Below, one piece after another: positions 34,832-44,961 of a stretch of DNA of 64,000 nucleotides. The notes beneath the pieces were generated by a model. That model ran no database searches, was not told where the DNA came from, and was given only the letters and a program-made list of their open reading frames with translations. Numbering within the stretch: the stretch's first letter is position 1; every line of letters starts with the position of its first letter. Origin of the DNA: Wolfiporia cocos (Eukaryota > Basidiomycota > Agaricomycetes > Polyporales > Phaeolaceae); contig JACCLO010000003.1 of assembly GCA_029448655.1 (NCBI GenBank), forward strand, positions 1,426,001 through 1,490,000, in the 5' to 3' direction. A program made the position numbers and the translations under genes.

Positions 34832-36730
34832 ATGGCTCGCTATGCCCCCGACCTTGTCGGTCTCCAGGACGCCACTCTTCAAAGATTTAGTCGGAAGTCT
34901 GACAAAGATCGGGTCTCCCATAGATATCGAGCTCGACGCAAGATTATCGGGAAAACGGCGGAAGACTTAGCGAGACAGAAGGCTGCTCGAGCGCTAAGAA
35001 ACCAGGCCTTCAAGACGGCGCTAGAACACGCGCGCCAGAAGGTGTGGGCACTGGCTCAGTCCCTTCGGGAAGACTTCGGGTCCCATTCTAGCGAGTATTA
35101 CTATCAGCTTTTAATGCAGTCCTCACGCCTACGCTCCAACAAAAGGAAGGTGAGCCGATGGAACGCGTTCCTTAGTCAGGAGATCCGTCGCATCAACGCA
35201 GGTATGTGTGCGTTCATTTTTTTGGTGTCATGCTAAGTTAAATATTCATACTGTTTAGAACTCCCGGATGACGTACCTCGCAAAAAATCGTCCGAACTTA
35301 CCGGGGAGATTTCTGCTCGGTGGAAGCAAATGAGTGCCGATGAGCGTGCGGCCGCCACGGAAAGCGCCGCAGGTCAACTGGAGGAGATACGTGAGGCGAA
35401 GGCAGTCGCAAAGCACCACCTTCCCGTTCACGTATTCAACGACGGCCGCAACACGTTGAGCAAGCTTAAGGGCGAGGTACGTGCATTATATCTCCCCGGG
35501 GTCTCGTCTAGGGACTGATATCAATAGCTCGAAACGCTACATCAGCGCACGGGCATCGAATGCGTCCTCATTGCCACGCGCGAGAATTTGGATATGTACA
35601 ATCAGCCGTTTCAGTACGTCACAAGCAACCGGGTCAAGGAATTTTTCGAGAATACACTCAAGTTGCCGGTGGCCGATATTGGCCTGCGCATGGAAGCGTA
35701 TCTCATATCTGGTGTGCAAGGTAAGCAGCCCGATGCCTTCAGAGTCTAACTGTAATCTCATTATTATGTGGGACAGGAGCTGTCGATAGCCATGTCCAAG
35801 GAGTCAGTGAACTTAAGAAGAAGACTGCAGAGATTATCTTACGAAAGCTCAGTGAGTACAATATGGTAGAACAAGGCCTTTATTAATGTGGTTATAGATG
35901 AAGTTGCAAAGACAAAGATCAAGCGCATGTTCTATCCCAACTTCGACGAGATGATAACCGCAAAATATGGCGTGATATACGTTAACTGGCCATTGCAGAA
36001 GTTCTGCAGCCCTAGCGACGTTGGCTCCAGGAACGAGCTACAGGTTTTATATCGCGCATTCGAGAGCGGTACTACTTATTTTCGATTGATGGACCCTGAC
36101 GAGTTCAAGCGCTGGGAGGGTGCCCGGTACCAGGTATCGTCGCCAGAAAATCAGAATGCAGCTTCAAGTAGTGGTGATCCCACTAATTCCTGCTTACCGC
36201 CGCCGACCCATGCCTCCACAACGCCGCCGACGCACGATTCCGCAACGCCGCCGCCGCCGCAGCTCATACCGCCCCAGGGACCCTCGCAGCACATGCCTCT
36301 GGAGAATCCGACTTCCATCGTGCCATCCGAACCTATCCCGATCGATCCCGTCCTGCTTGCGCTATCTTCGCCCGGACAACATCAATCGGGTCCAGTGCAG
36401 CTCGCAAGCACTCCGCCTGCGCTCATGCCAGCTGCCGTGCCGCCGCCCGTGTCCATGGTGCAGGAGCACCCTTCGTCCACGTTCTCCCAAGTTCAGTACT
36501 CACCTCCCCCAGTTCTGGATAGCGTGGTATCATCTCCGGTGACTCAGCATTCTATCCCGGCCGTCAAACAAGTCCGAGGGCGTAAACGGCAGAGCAATAA
36601 CCCTCCATTCACGAATTTCATTCACACAACTACTACATCGGATGGTATTAAATCGTCTAAGAAAACGCGGAAGACTCGATCTAAGAGGGTTGTGAATGGT
36701 GAGGAGAATACGCCTCCAGCGCGGACTTAG
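34832..36730 (+). CDS. HMG-box-like DNA-binding protein of the KDZ element
   Basis: Exons 34832-35201, 35259-35476, 35528-35720, 35777-35851 and 35898-36730 total 1689 nt (562 residues plus stop). The basic N-terminus (HRYRARRKIIGKTAEDLARQ) is followed at about residues 105-170 by RWNAFLSQEIRRINAELPDD, then SELTGEISARWKQMSADER. This matches an HMG box: a W near the start of helix 1, and a W-K-x-M/L-S-x-x-E/D-R turn before helix 3. A middle domain (CVLIATRENLDMYNQPFQYV to YRAFESGTTYFRLM) is unknown. The C-terminal 200 residues are Pro/Ser-rich and probably disordered, ending in a basic patch (KKTRKTRSKR) that could be a nuclear signal. Inferred role: bending or binding DNA at the element's long TIRs. 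The HMG call rests on sequence pattern only. Confidence 0.65.
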
Positions 36731-36883
36731 TCGCCCGCGCATCCATGCTCTGAGGCTTGTATATAATGTAGCACCTGGAATTCAATACAAATCATTGGGA
36801 CGTTGCACGTATAAACATCGCATAGGTCGAATATTCATAACTATGAGGCGATGTCGACTTAGCGTTGAATGAGAGATCGGACG

Positions 36884-38217
36884 GAGCGCCCGTTAGATAA
36901 GATATGGTAAGCTGAGTTAGAAAACGCACCTGAAGAGATAGCTGGTGTCAGAGGACACCAGATTCGATGACAGCTTGGATTTTATCATTAGAGCCATCGG
37001 AGAGGTAGCCTAGATTCGCTAGGAGTGCTGGTGTTTGTACTGAGGTCGAGGGATGCATCGGAGATCGAGCAGAGCGCCCGTTAGATAAGATATGGTAAGC
37101 TGAATTAAAATACGCACTTGAACTTGAACTTGCGGTCGACGTAGGACTGTGGTAGGTAATAATCGCTATCTTCGAAGACGCGTAGAGAGCACGCCAGTTG
37201 GGCGTACTAGGAGTGCTGGTGTTTGTACTGAGGTCGAGGGATGGATGGGAGATCGGACGGAGCGCCCGTTAGATAAGATATGGTAAGCTGAGTTAGAAAA
37301 CGCACCTGAAGAGATAGCTGGTGTCAGAGGACACCAGATTCGATGACAGCTTGGATTTTATCATTAGAGCCATCGGAAAGCTAAGGTGAGCAAGAGAACA
37401 CTCGGCATACGAAGGTTTGCTGAGCCATCTTGAGCCGATAAGATAGACGCGCGCCATCTGCGCCGATCACTAGGCGCCAACAGCCACTGGAGGGCGCAGG
37501 CGCCGAGCGGTGCACGTGCTCCAGGGCGCGCGTCATCCACAAACCGGCCACCCATCCATCCCAAATATCAGTTCTATTTGAATTTAATTTCTACAATTGA
37601 ATCTATAACGTTTGAGAACTATAGAAAGCAAAAAAATTCGCGTGAAATGATTGCCGTCGACGCGGGACCCGTGCTCATCGTGCGCTGCGGCGGCGGCAGG
37701 GCGCTTCCCCAGGCGCGATAGGGCGCTTCCCCGGGCGCGCGGCGTGCGGCTCATTAGGCGCTGACAGCCGCTAGGAGAGGCGCGCGCCAGGCTGCACGTG
37801 CCTCGGGCCGCCCGTCCCGCGTCATCCAAGGATTCGCCCGTCAATCCACCCCAAAGACCTCATATATTACGCAAATCGTTGTCATAATCGTATTCAGACT
37901 ATCTATTAACCTAGTAACGTAGAAAGAACCGTGCGAAAAGGCCGAGTATTGAGGTAGGAGCCGCGCTCATCGTGCGCGACGGCGGCGGCGAGGCGCCGAA
38001 GGGCGCGCGCGCGTCGTTGGGCGCGGGAATCCTGTGCCGAGCCGGCAGCGCCCCGTCGGCAGCGCTCACAGTACATGTTGTTATAAAAGGTAATTTCTCA
38101 GGCTACCTCAGGAGGAAACTGGCAGCACGCCTTGAACGCGAATTGTAAGCTAACTGGCTATGCGCGCCTCACGTGTAGGCCAAGCTAATTAGCTATCGAT
38201 TGGGTAATGTACAGGTG
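36884..38217 (-). repeat. Right 1,334-bp terminal inverted repeat of the KDZ element
   Basis: Reverse complement of 27705-29038, same length. I noticed only single-base differences, for example GAAGATAGCG for GAAGACAGCG in the transposase-derived part and GGCGCCTAG for GGCACCTAG. It ends at CAGGTG (38212-38217), followed by the 8-bp duplication 38218-38225. Confidence 0.93.
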
Positions 38218-38225
38218 ATGGTGCT

Positions 38226-38540
38226 CACGGTATGTGCCCAGCATTCCTCCTGCGGGAGCTGTTTGCCAACTATGGCCCGGACATCCCAACGCGAGGACGC
38301 TGCTGCCGGGAGCGAGATCGCGTGAGTCGGCGATCATAGCATCGCGTGCGACATGCGCATCTTCTGCCCTTGAGCCCGTGTGGACGTCCTTGCGCACGAG
38401 TTGTACGTCGTCCGCGGCGCGGCGAGCGCGGCGTCGACGTCAGAGGAGGCGAAGGCGACGTCCAGCTGTGGGCCCGCGTGGAGTCATCGTGCTGGGTGTC
38501 GGCGTGTAGAGCCATCGGCAAAACGCGAGCTCTCATATCT
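38226..38540 (-). pseudogene. Rpp40-like gene of unit 3, N-terminal part, beyond the KDZ element
   Basis: Aligns with 22150-22560 of unit 2 and continues the copy broken at 27704. Only scraps of reading frame remain (HVARDAMIADSRDLAPG). Similarity to the unit ends near 38540; the linker and the front of the following DUF6533 gene are missing here. Confidence 0.6.
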
Positions 38541-38614
38541 AGTCCGCTAACTATGGTAAATAGCAGCTCGGTAGATATACGTAGATACGAGCAGATACTA
38601 CGCGCGGGGTACTT

Positions 38615-38914
38615 GCAGGATCAACGAGGATCGAAATATATTTTGTAGGATCAGCGAGGACCGCAATATATTTTGTAGGATCAACGAGGACCAAAATACT
38701 AATTGCAGGATCCAAGAGGACCGACATGTTATTTGCAGGATAAATGAGGACCGCCATGTTTGTTGCAGGATCAAAGAGGACCGAAATAATATTTGCAGGA
38801 CCCAAGAGGACGGGAATGTGGATTGCAGGACCAAAGAGGACGGATCTATTATTTGCAGGATCAAAGAGGATGGACATAGTCATGGAAGGACTAACGAGCA
38901 CAGCAGTACCAGTG
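38615..38914. repeat. 30-bp minisatellite, about 10 units, open in frame on the minus strand
   Basis: Unit consensus GCAGGATCAAAGAGGACC plus 12 variable AT-rich bases. The period is exactly 30 bp, so both strands keep one frame. The minus strand is open for 126 codons (38931-38551), coding a decapeptide repeat of the type SVLFDPANNM. It has no recognisable partner and may be non-coding. Confidence 0.85.
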
Positions 38915-39114
38915 GCAGTAACAGGAGGCACAGTCTAGACACAGATCCTCAGAGAGCACACGAAACAGAAACTTATGGATACATGTACTACAGGTTACAA
39001 CCACAGTAATGATACAATGAGTTTAAGGGGAAAAAAACGGTGGCGGCACCCCGTCGAGTACAGTACCGGTACAAAATTCGCTACTCTCCGCTAAAGCGCA
39101 CGATCTTGTGCGCG

Positions 39115-39682
39115 CATAGTGATGTGCCAGGCCCGGCTTTGGGCCATAGGCCGGGCCGGGCCAAGCCCTACTTGAGCCGGGCCAGGCCGGGCCCTACACC
39201 ACGGCTTGAGACGGCCCAGGGCCCGGCTTGTGTCTCAAGCCAGGCCGGGCCAAGCCGTGAGCCCCGGGCCTGAAAGCTCTAACAAATAAAATGGAATTCA
39301 AGCGAGAGGATAGTCCCAGGGATTGAATTCTTGGTGCTGAAGCCTCTTGGGCGCCTATACGATACCCCATTTGGAAGGCATGCCACAGAGCACCGTGCCG
39401 GTGAAATGATGATTTCACACCTAATTATTGAAGATCCTGGAGCTTGGCTTTGTCAGAAGATGGTTAAAGAATAAGTTTGTGTGGCTACAGCGATGATTAT
39501 CCTCACAGTGACAGCGATGATTATCCTCACAGTGTCAGGCCCCAGGCAAGCCCCAGGCCGGGCCGGGCCAAGCCGTGGGCCGTCAATGGGGGCCCGGCTT
39601 GAGGTTTTGAAAAGCCAAGGCCGTCCAAAGCCGGGCCAAAGCCGGGGGCTTTCAGGCCGGGCCGGGCCGGCACATCACTATG
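39115..39682. mobile_element. GC-rich foldback element (MITE-like), 568 bp
   Basis: Starts CATAGTGATGTGCC and ends GGCACATCACTATG. Both arms (39121-39280, 39536-39680) are runs of GGCCGGGCC-type motifs that can pair over about 150 bp. The centre holds ordinary sequence and a 24-bp tandem pair (GCGATGATTATCCTCACAGT, 39490-39536). CATAGTG/TAGTGATGTGCC-type ends resemble hAT elements, but I could not find an exact 8-bp target duplication, so the superfamily is open. Confidence 0.6.
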
Positions 39683-39776
39683 CAGCGCGCAATATATGGG
39701 AGGCGTCTGGGCACGAAAAATTAGGAAAATCGCGAAGGAAAGGGACACAAATACATACGAAGGGAGTTGAAGTGGA

Positions 39777-42700
39777 TTATAAGGGCGAGAATCCGTAGTC
39801 GTCGTAGGACAGCCCCGAATCGATTTCGTGCTCCTCTTCTGGACCCAAATCGCCGTCTTCCTCCTCCTCGAGGTCTGCTCCGCTTTCGTGTGGATCGTGA
39901 TCGGTCCCGGCGTCGTCCTGTTCGGCCACATACCCGTAGTCGACTTCTTCGTCGTCGAGGTCATCGCCGATGGGCTGTTGACAGTCGGACCCCCCGTCGT
40001 CCACGTCTTCGGGACTTGCATCTTCCATATTATCCGCTAGCGTACTTGTCATATTGCCCTTGTGGCCTATGCCACCGCCAAGGTACCGCATGAACATGTC
40101 CCTGTCAACATGGCTAACCAAAAATCAGTTTATTTGACAGGCAAAAGTGAACAAAAAACCACTCACATATTCACATAATAATTGACGTAGTCCAGATCAT
40201 CTTCGCCCTGGATCTGCCGGGTGTCCGAGCGCCCCAGGAGACTGTCGGTGCGCCCGTATGCAAACGCCGGAATCAGATGAGCCGCGCGGAGTACATCACC
40301 CGGGTCGAGGAAACCGAACGGGTCCTCCTCGTCCCACGGAACAAATCCGACACGAGGGAGACGGCACCTATCAAACCCGCCTGGTTCTTCTGGATCCATC
40401 TCAAACCATCACACCCACAAAAAATCCATGCGCTGCGGCTTCGGTGAGACCGAAAAGATTCCTGTGTGTACAACGTTGACGTGAAATATTCTGATGACAC
40501 ACGCATACCAATAAGGGTGAGTATCTACATCAGGGCCATAGTCCTCATGTGAAATGACCATGACATCTGAATGAGTGCGCGGATTGATTGAATCCTGGGC
40601 GCGATGCATGTCGTAAGTCGTGTAGTTGACGCGCACAATTTTGTGGAAATATATTTTGTTTTCGAGGATCTTGACTGTATCTTGATCTTCCCTGGTGAAA
40701 TTGTGTTCATCACCCTCCCAAGATCGCCCTAACAATTGCACTAAAAGGTGATCTTTCAAGGATGGGAGGAAATTCTGATTGCAAAATCATTATACTATAT
40801 GATTTTTAAAAAAAGATTGCGTACATCGAAAGCGCGATCGTCCTTGTGCGCTTTTAGCCACAAGCGGAGGTCTTTTTATACCGGTGTATAGTCGGACATG
40901 TGGTAATGCTCGTAAGGCGATGTGTGCGATGTGATCGGTACGTCTGGTATGATCTTGACAGCCGCAGCGCCACTGATTGGAGAGGCAGAAGCCTCTCCCT
41001 GTGTGTCGCTGCTCACCGTGTCACCATGCAACTGCTGCTGCTGGAGCACGAGCCTGCGCGTTTCCTCCTCATTTGCAATACGCCACAACAATCGCGCTCG
41101 CCGCTCGTGTTTCGCAATTTGGCCGACAAATTTATTTTTGTTAGTGCGGGCATACCAACGCTTGCTCCTGCGGTGCTCGAGCTCTCCCTGCCAATAGTTA
41201 GCAGTGTGCAATAATATTATTATGGGAACGACGCACAATCTGTGTAGTGTAGTTGTCAGTAGTGCCGAATTGACGAATTGCTTGAACATAGTCCCCGAGA
41301 GCATGGAATTTGTAGGTCGACAAATTCAGTTTTTTAATTTTCCGCTCAAGTTTTTCCACATCCGCCGTGCCTTCCTCTCTCTCGACCGACGGCAACGGCC
41401 TTCCCCTTTCCTTTACCTTTTGCTTTTTTCTTACCCGTTCCGACAGTAGTGGCCCCTTGGCGCAGAGCTGCAGCTTGCCTCCCACGAGCCGCGTGCTCCC
41501 TTGGGAGCTCCTGAGTGAGATATGCCTCACAAGTGGTCGCAACGAACCCTCTGATGGAGTCGCTGAGTGCTTCAGTAGCTTGTGTGAAAATTACCAGCAT
41601 CTCCTCCGTGTGCAGTCGTAGCTTCGCCAAGGCGTGCCACGAACAGAGGTTCCATAGCATATCGAGTACGACCTCATTATGTTCTTGTGGCAGCAGTAAG
41701 TCAATTACTGGTGTAATACACTAGCGACATTGATCAGCAAATGGACAGAACGTATGTCAATTTAAACAAGAACATACCTGCAATATGTCTTCAAAATCAT
41801 GGGCCACCAACTGCTTCATGGCTGAGACGTTACTGCTGAAACGCCTTATGGTGTCACGCCCAAACGTAGGTGCTCGTCGGAAACTGTTCTATTCAGTGAA
41901 AAATCACTTCAAATAATAGATATAGGCTTACCGTTGATTGAATGTTTGGATGCTATCGTTGCCCTCCGCGTACAGGATCCGCATGAGGTGGGTTAATATT
42001 GCCTTCCACACACCAAGCTCGAACTCATGCATTAAATTGGGCACGAACATCGAGTAATGGTTGAAGCCGAGTTTTGAAAGCTTCGTGGAAAATGCACTCT
42101 AATCTTCGTGAGTGAAAAAATTAATCATTCCTAAGGAAGGCACTTACCCTAGTTGTTACCAGAGATTTTGTATTGAGAATATTTGCCAGGTGCTTGCTAT
42201 TGAGTGAAGTCCCTTTCTTGAAAATCAGACCGCGCGCACGCCGGATTATGTCTTGGATAGCGGGAGAGTCGACCCGGACATTTTCACGTCGCCTAGAGTC
42301 AGTCGGGGTTCCCATCTCAGAGATGTCAGATTTTCGGATTAAACAGCGAGGACAGGGGCATTGTGCAAGATAGCGAATGCAAGCCAAGAGGATTCTAAAA
42401 AAACCATCAACCAAAGAATTATCATGCATATGCGTACTCACTTTTCTGGATAATCTGCAGAGTATGTAAAAAATCTGGGGAACAGTCGCCGAAGTATGCC
42501 ATCACCGCAATGCTCAAGGATTCCATGCTCATAGGCGTGCATGAATTCAGGATCGAGCAAAAGTTTCCAAATCGCTTCTGTAAGCTCGTGCTTGCAGAAG
42601 TGCAGAACATCGCTCGTGGCTGCACAGCCAAAAAGCTCTTTATATACATCTTGTATAAAATCTGGGAGCTGGACCTTATCATCAGCCAAGAATCAAATAT

Positions 42701-43588
42701 GTGTTAAATTAGACTCACCAAAGGCATGTACGCGAGGTGATGAGACGCAGAAGCGGTGGGCTTACCGCGCGTGTACTTTGACATGGAACCGAAGTACATG
42801 TAAATTGGCCACAGAGAAGCGTTGCCGAAGTTCGTAAGGTGCGTGGAGTCCGACCATAACATTATAGGTACAATTGACACCTCAGTGTCAGGCGGGTCGT
42901 CGGGATCGTGGGGCTGAGCACGTAGTTTTTCATACTCATCGAGCAGTGTGTCCGAGTTGTACAACTCCGAATAAATTCTATTATCTTCCATTTTCTCAGG
43001 GGATTCCTCCTTGGAGGCGTTATCATCGTCGACCTCAGGGCGTCTCCAATATTGCTTGAATGGGACCCAATGGTGATACACGGCCTCTTCACTGCGACAA
43101 ACTGACTTAATTATTTGCAGCAAGTTGCGGTGCCAAACGTTAGGAACTTCGAGGACAGGTGCATCATTTTCCTTAGCCCACTTCACGCCCTCCTTTGGCA
43201 GCGGGATAGTGACCGTATCGTTTGTCCATCCCTCCGTGGCAGGAAAATGATCGATCTGCTCATCAGCAGCAGCATCCGCGCGTGCCCATTCGCGTGTGAC
43301 ATTCAAGCCTTCAAGATCGGACAGATTGAAGTCTGGCGCAAAAAGGACGTCGTCGAGGAGTGACTGTGATTTACCGTGACCCGCTCAATTCGCCTCATTC
43401 TGCTCCCAGTTCATGAACCGGTATATGGAGCTATTAAGAAATGGCCAGTAGGGGTTATCATAGGAAACAGCGTGCGGGGAGTGCGAGGGTTGAGAGGAGT
43501 TATCGTGTATGGGATTGGACTGTAGCGTAGGCGTGTCACATAGATCACTAAGACAATTCGCGTCGGGTGGGATAGATTTGGGCTTGAC
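39777..43588 (-). pseudogene. Plavaka transposase copy A, truncated and with stops
   Basis: Minus-strand Plavaka (CACTA-like) transposase in 5'-3' order: NPYWPFLNSSIYRF (43430 region), LWSDSTHLTNFGNASLWPIY, LPDFIQDVYKELFG, MHAYEHGILEHCGDGI, FPRFFTYSADYPEK, CPCPRCLI, FHALGDYVQAIRQFGTTD, QRMDFLWV, GFLDPGDVLRAAHLIPAF, VDRDMFMRYLGGGIGHK, and an acidic tail ending at 39777. The DDE-type core is recognised by family pattern. Lesions: in-frame TGA at 43385-43387 and 40409-40411 (CGC in copy B at the latter), and a frameshift near 41395. The 5' end stops at about 43588, where DUF6533 sequence begins abruptly. It cannot encode an active enzyme. Confidence 0.88.
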
Positions 43589-44362
43589 GGAATATATACT
43601 AACGGTACTGATGTCATCTTCCATAGTCCTTATCGTCACGCGTATTTGCGCTATAGTCTCAGATTGTGTCGTGATCGCTGCTACATGGTTGTATGCGCTG
43701 CCGTGGGCAAAGCATATACCAGACACTCGAAGCAGGCCACCTCTGATGTTCATCATCCTCAGAGACGGTGAGATGATCGAGCACACTCCCAGCGAGTCTC
43801 TATTTACATGAGTTTCACAGGAACTGGATACTTCATGTATGCTTCTGCGCTCACTATTCAGAGTACAGGAATGATCATGCACATTTAGAGCTCTCTTGCT
43901 ATTGAATACGTCTCAAATTGTGATAGAACATTTTGGCTATTCTGGAGGCTCTGATGGGGTTAGTCTCCATCTAAATCGCTATTCCCAAGCTGACTATTGT
44001 TCACTCGAAGGCAGACTATATGACAGTGTTCTTACCACCGTGAGTAAGTTAACTGGCTACACGGATTGCTCCCTGCTAAATTCAATAGGATCGCATCAAT
44101 CCTGATCTAAAGGTTCATGTTGAATCTGCGCCAACACGATGAATGGGATAGCACCGGCTCCAGCGTCCCGTCGTTCGTGAACGGAAATACAAGATCTGGA
44201 GGGAGCATACATTTCAATAATAGGCTGATTGGTAACATGGGAGCTCCTCTCGACCATGACAGCTTGCTCTTTGACGACGACGGCGAATTAGATGAAGATC
44301 ATCCTGGTTGTAATGAGGAATTTGTGAGTATACTAGCATATTTTACACTATACAAAATGTGA
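43589..44362 (+). pseudogene. 3' half of a DUF6533 gene (array remnant)
   Basis: Begins mid-gene at the equivalent of 25025 in unit 2 and carries VLIVTRICAIVSDCVVIAA, the same introns, MLNLRQHDEW and a shortened tail ending ILAYFTLYKM. The front half is missing where Plavaka copy A abuts it. The following 44363-44560 matches the unit tail up to GGTATGGAGCTTCACCCA. Confidence 0.8.
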
Positions 44363-44614
44363 CTAGATTCTCAGAGAGTGGGAACAACTTAGGCTCACCA
44401 GGAATACGGGAATGCAGGAGAGGGTGTCGAGAGTGTAGGAGTCATCATAATATCTTGAGCTTGCTGGCTGGCAAGAACCGAACACTGTGCATATTTGGCC
44501 GGTATGGAGCTTCACCCATTAGCAAAACGCGAGACGACTTACCAGTGTTGAAGGTAATTTAACTGTGCTGGAGGTACTTGCCAATCGGGGAAGGATCTGA
44601 TCTCTGTAGATAAG

Positions 44615-44675
44615 CGCTGATAAGATCGACAGCAGAGTGGCATTCAATCGCCACTCTGAAGGTATCTTATCAGCG
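44615..44675. repeat. Composite hairpin at the left end of Plavaka copy B
   Basis: CGCTGATAAGAT (44615-44626) pairs with ATCTTATCAGCG (44664-44675). Inside, CAGAGTGGC pairs with GCCACTCTG around an 8-nt loop. It is terminal or subterminal to the element. Confidence 0.8.
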
Positions 44676-44961
44676 TCAGACAAACTCAACGTGTGACTGG
44701 GAAATTAATCACCAGACTGGTAAACTAATCATCAGACTGGTATAGAATTGTTTTTGGTAGTCAGGCTGGCATATGAATTGCAAGGAGCAGTCGCAGCTTA
44801 CCTATGTAGATATACTGTAACCTGTGGCATATGCCACACAACGTGGCACGCACCTAGAGGCCTTGGAATCATCATGTAAAATTACGATGTGTAAAATACA
44901 TAATGTTAAGAACGCTCGAACTACAAAGATCTGAGCACATCTGAGGAACCGTTTACATTGC

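Larger units (their letters stand above)
27705..38217. mobile_element. Complete KDZ (Zisupton-like) DNA transposon, 10,513 bp, three genes
   Basis: Bounded by CACCTGTACATTACCC and its reverse complement, flanked by 8-bp direct repeats. Long terminal inverted repeats of 1,334 bp (27705-29038 and 36884-38217) differ at only about three positions that I found, so the insertion looks recent. Between them lie, all on the plus strand, the KDZ transposase (29415-32703), a viroplasmin-domain gene (33089-34405) and an HMG-box-like gene (34832-36730). All three read open across their introns. The element lies inside an Rpp40-like pseudogene of the array. Confidence 0.95.

Noticed and set aside
38615..38914. 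Regular 30-bp repeats resembling a CRISPR array
   Set aside because: Eukaryotic context, repeats adjoin without unique spacers and drift gradually: a minisatellite.
39115..39682. Exact 8-bp hAT target duplication around the foldback element
   Set aside because: Flanks TGTGCGCG and CAGCGCGC are only similar, so I do not claim a duplication.
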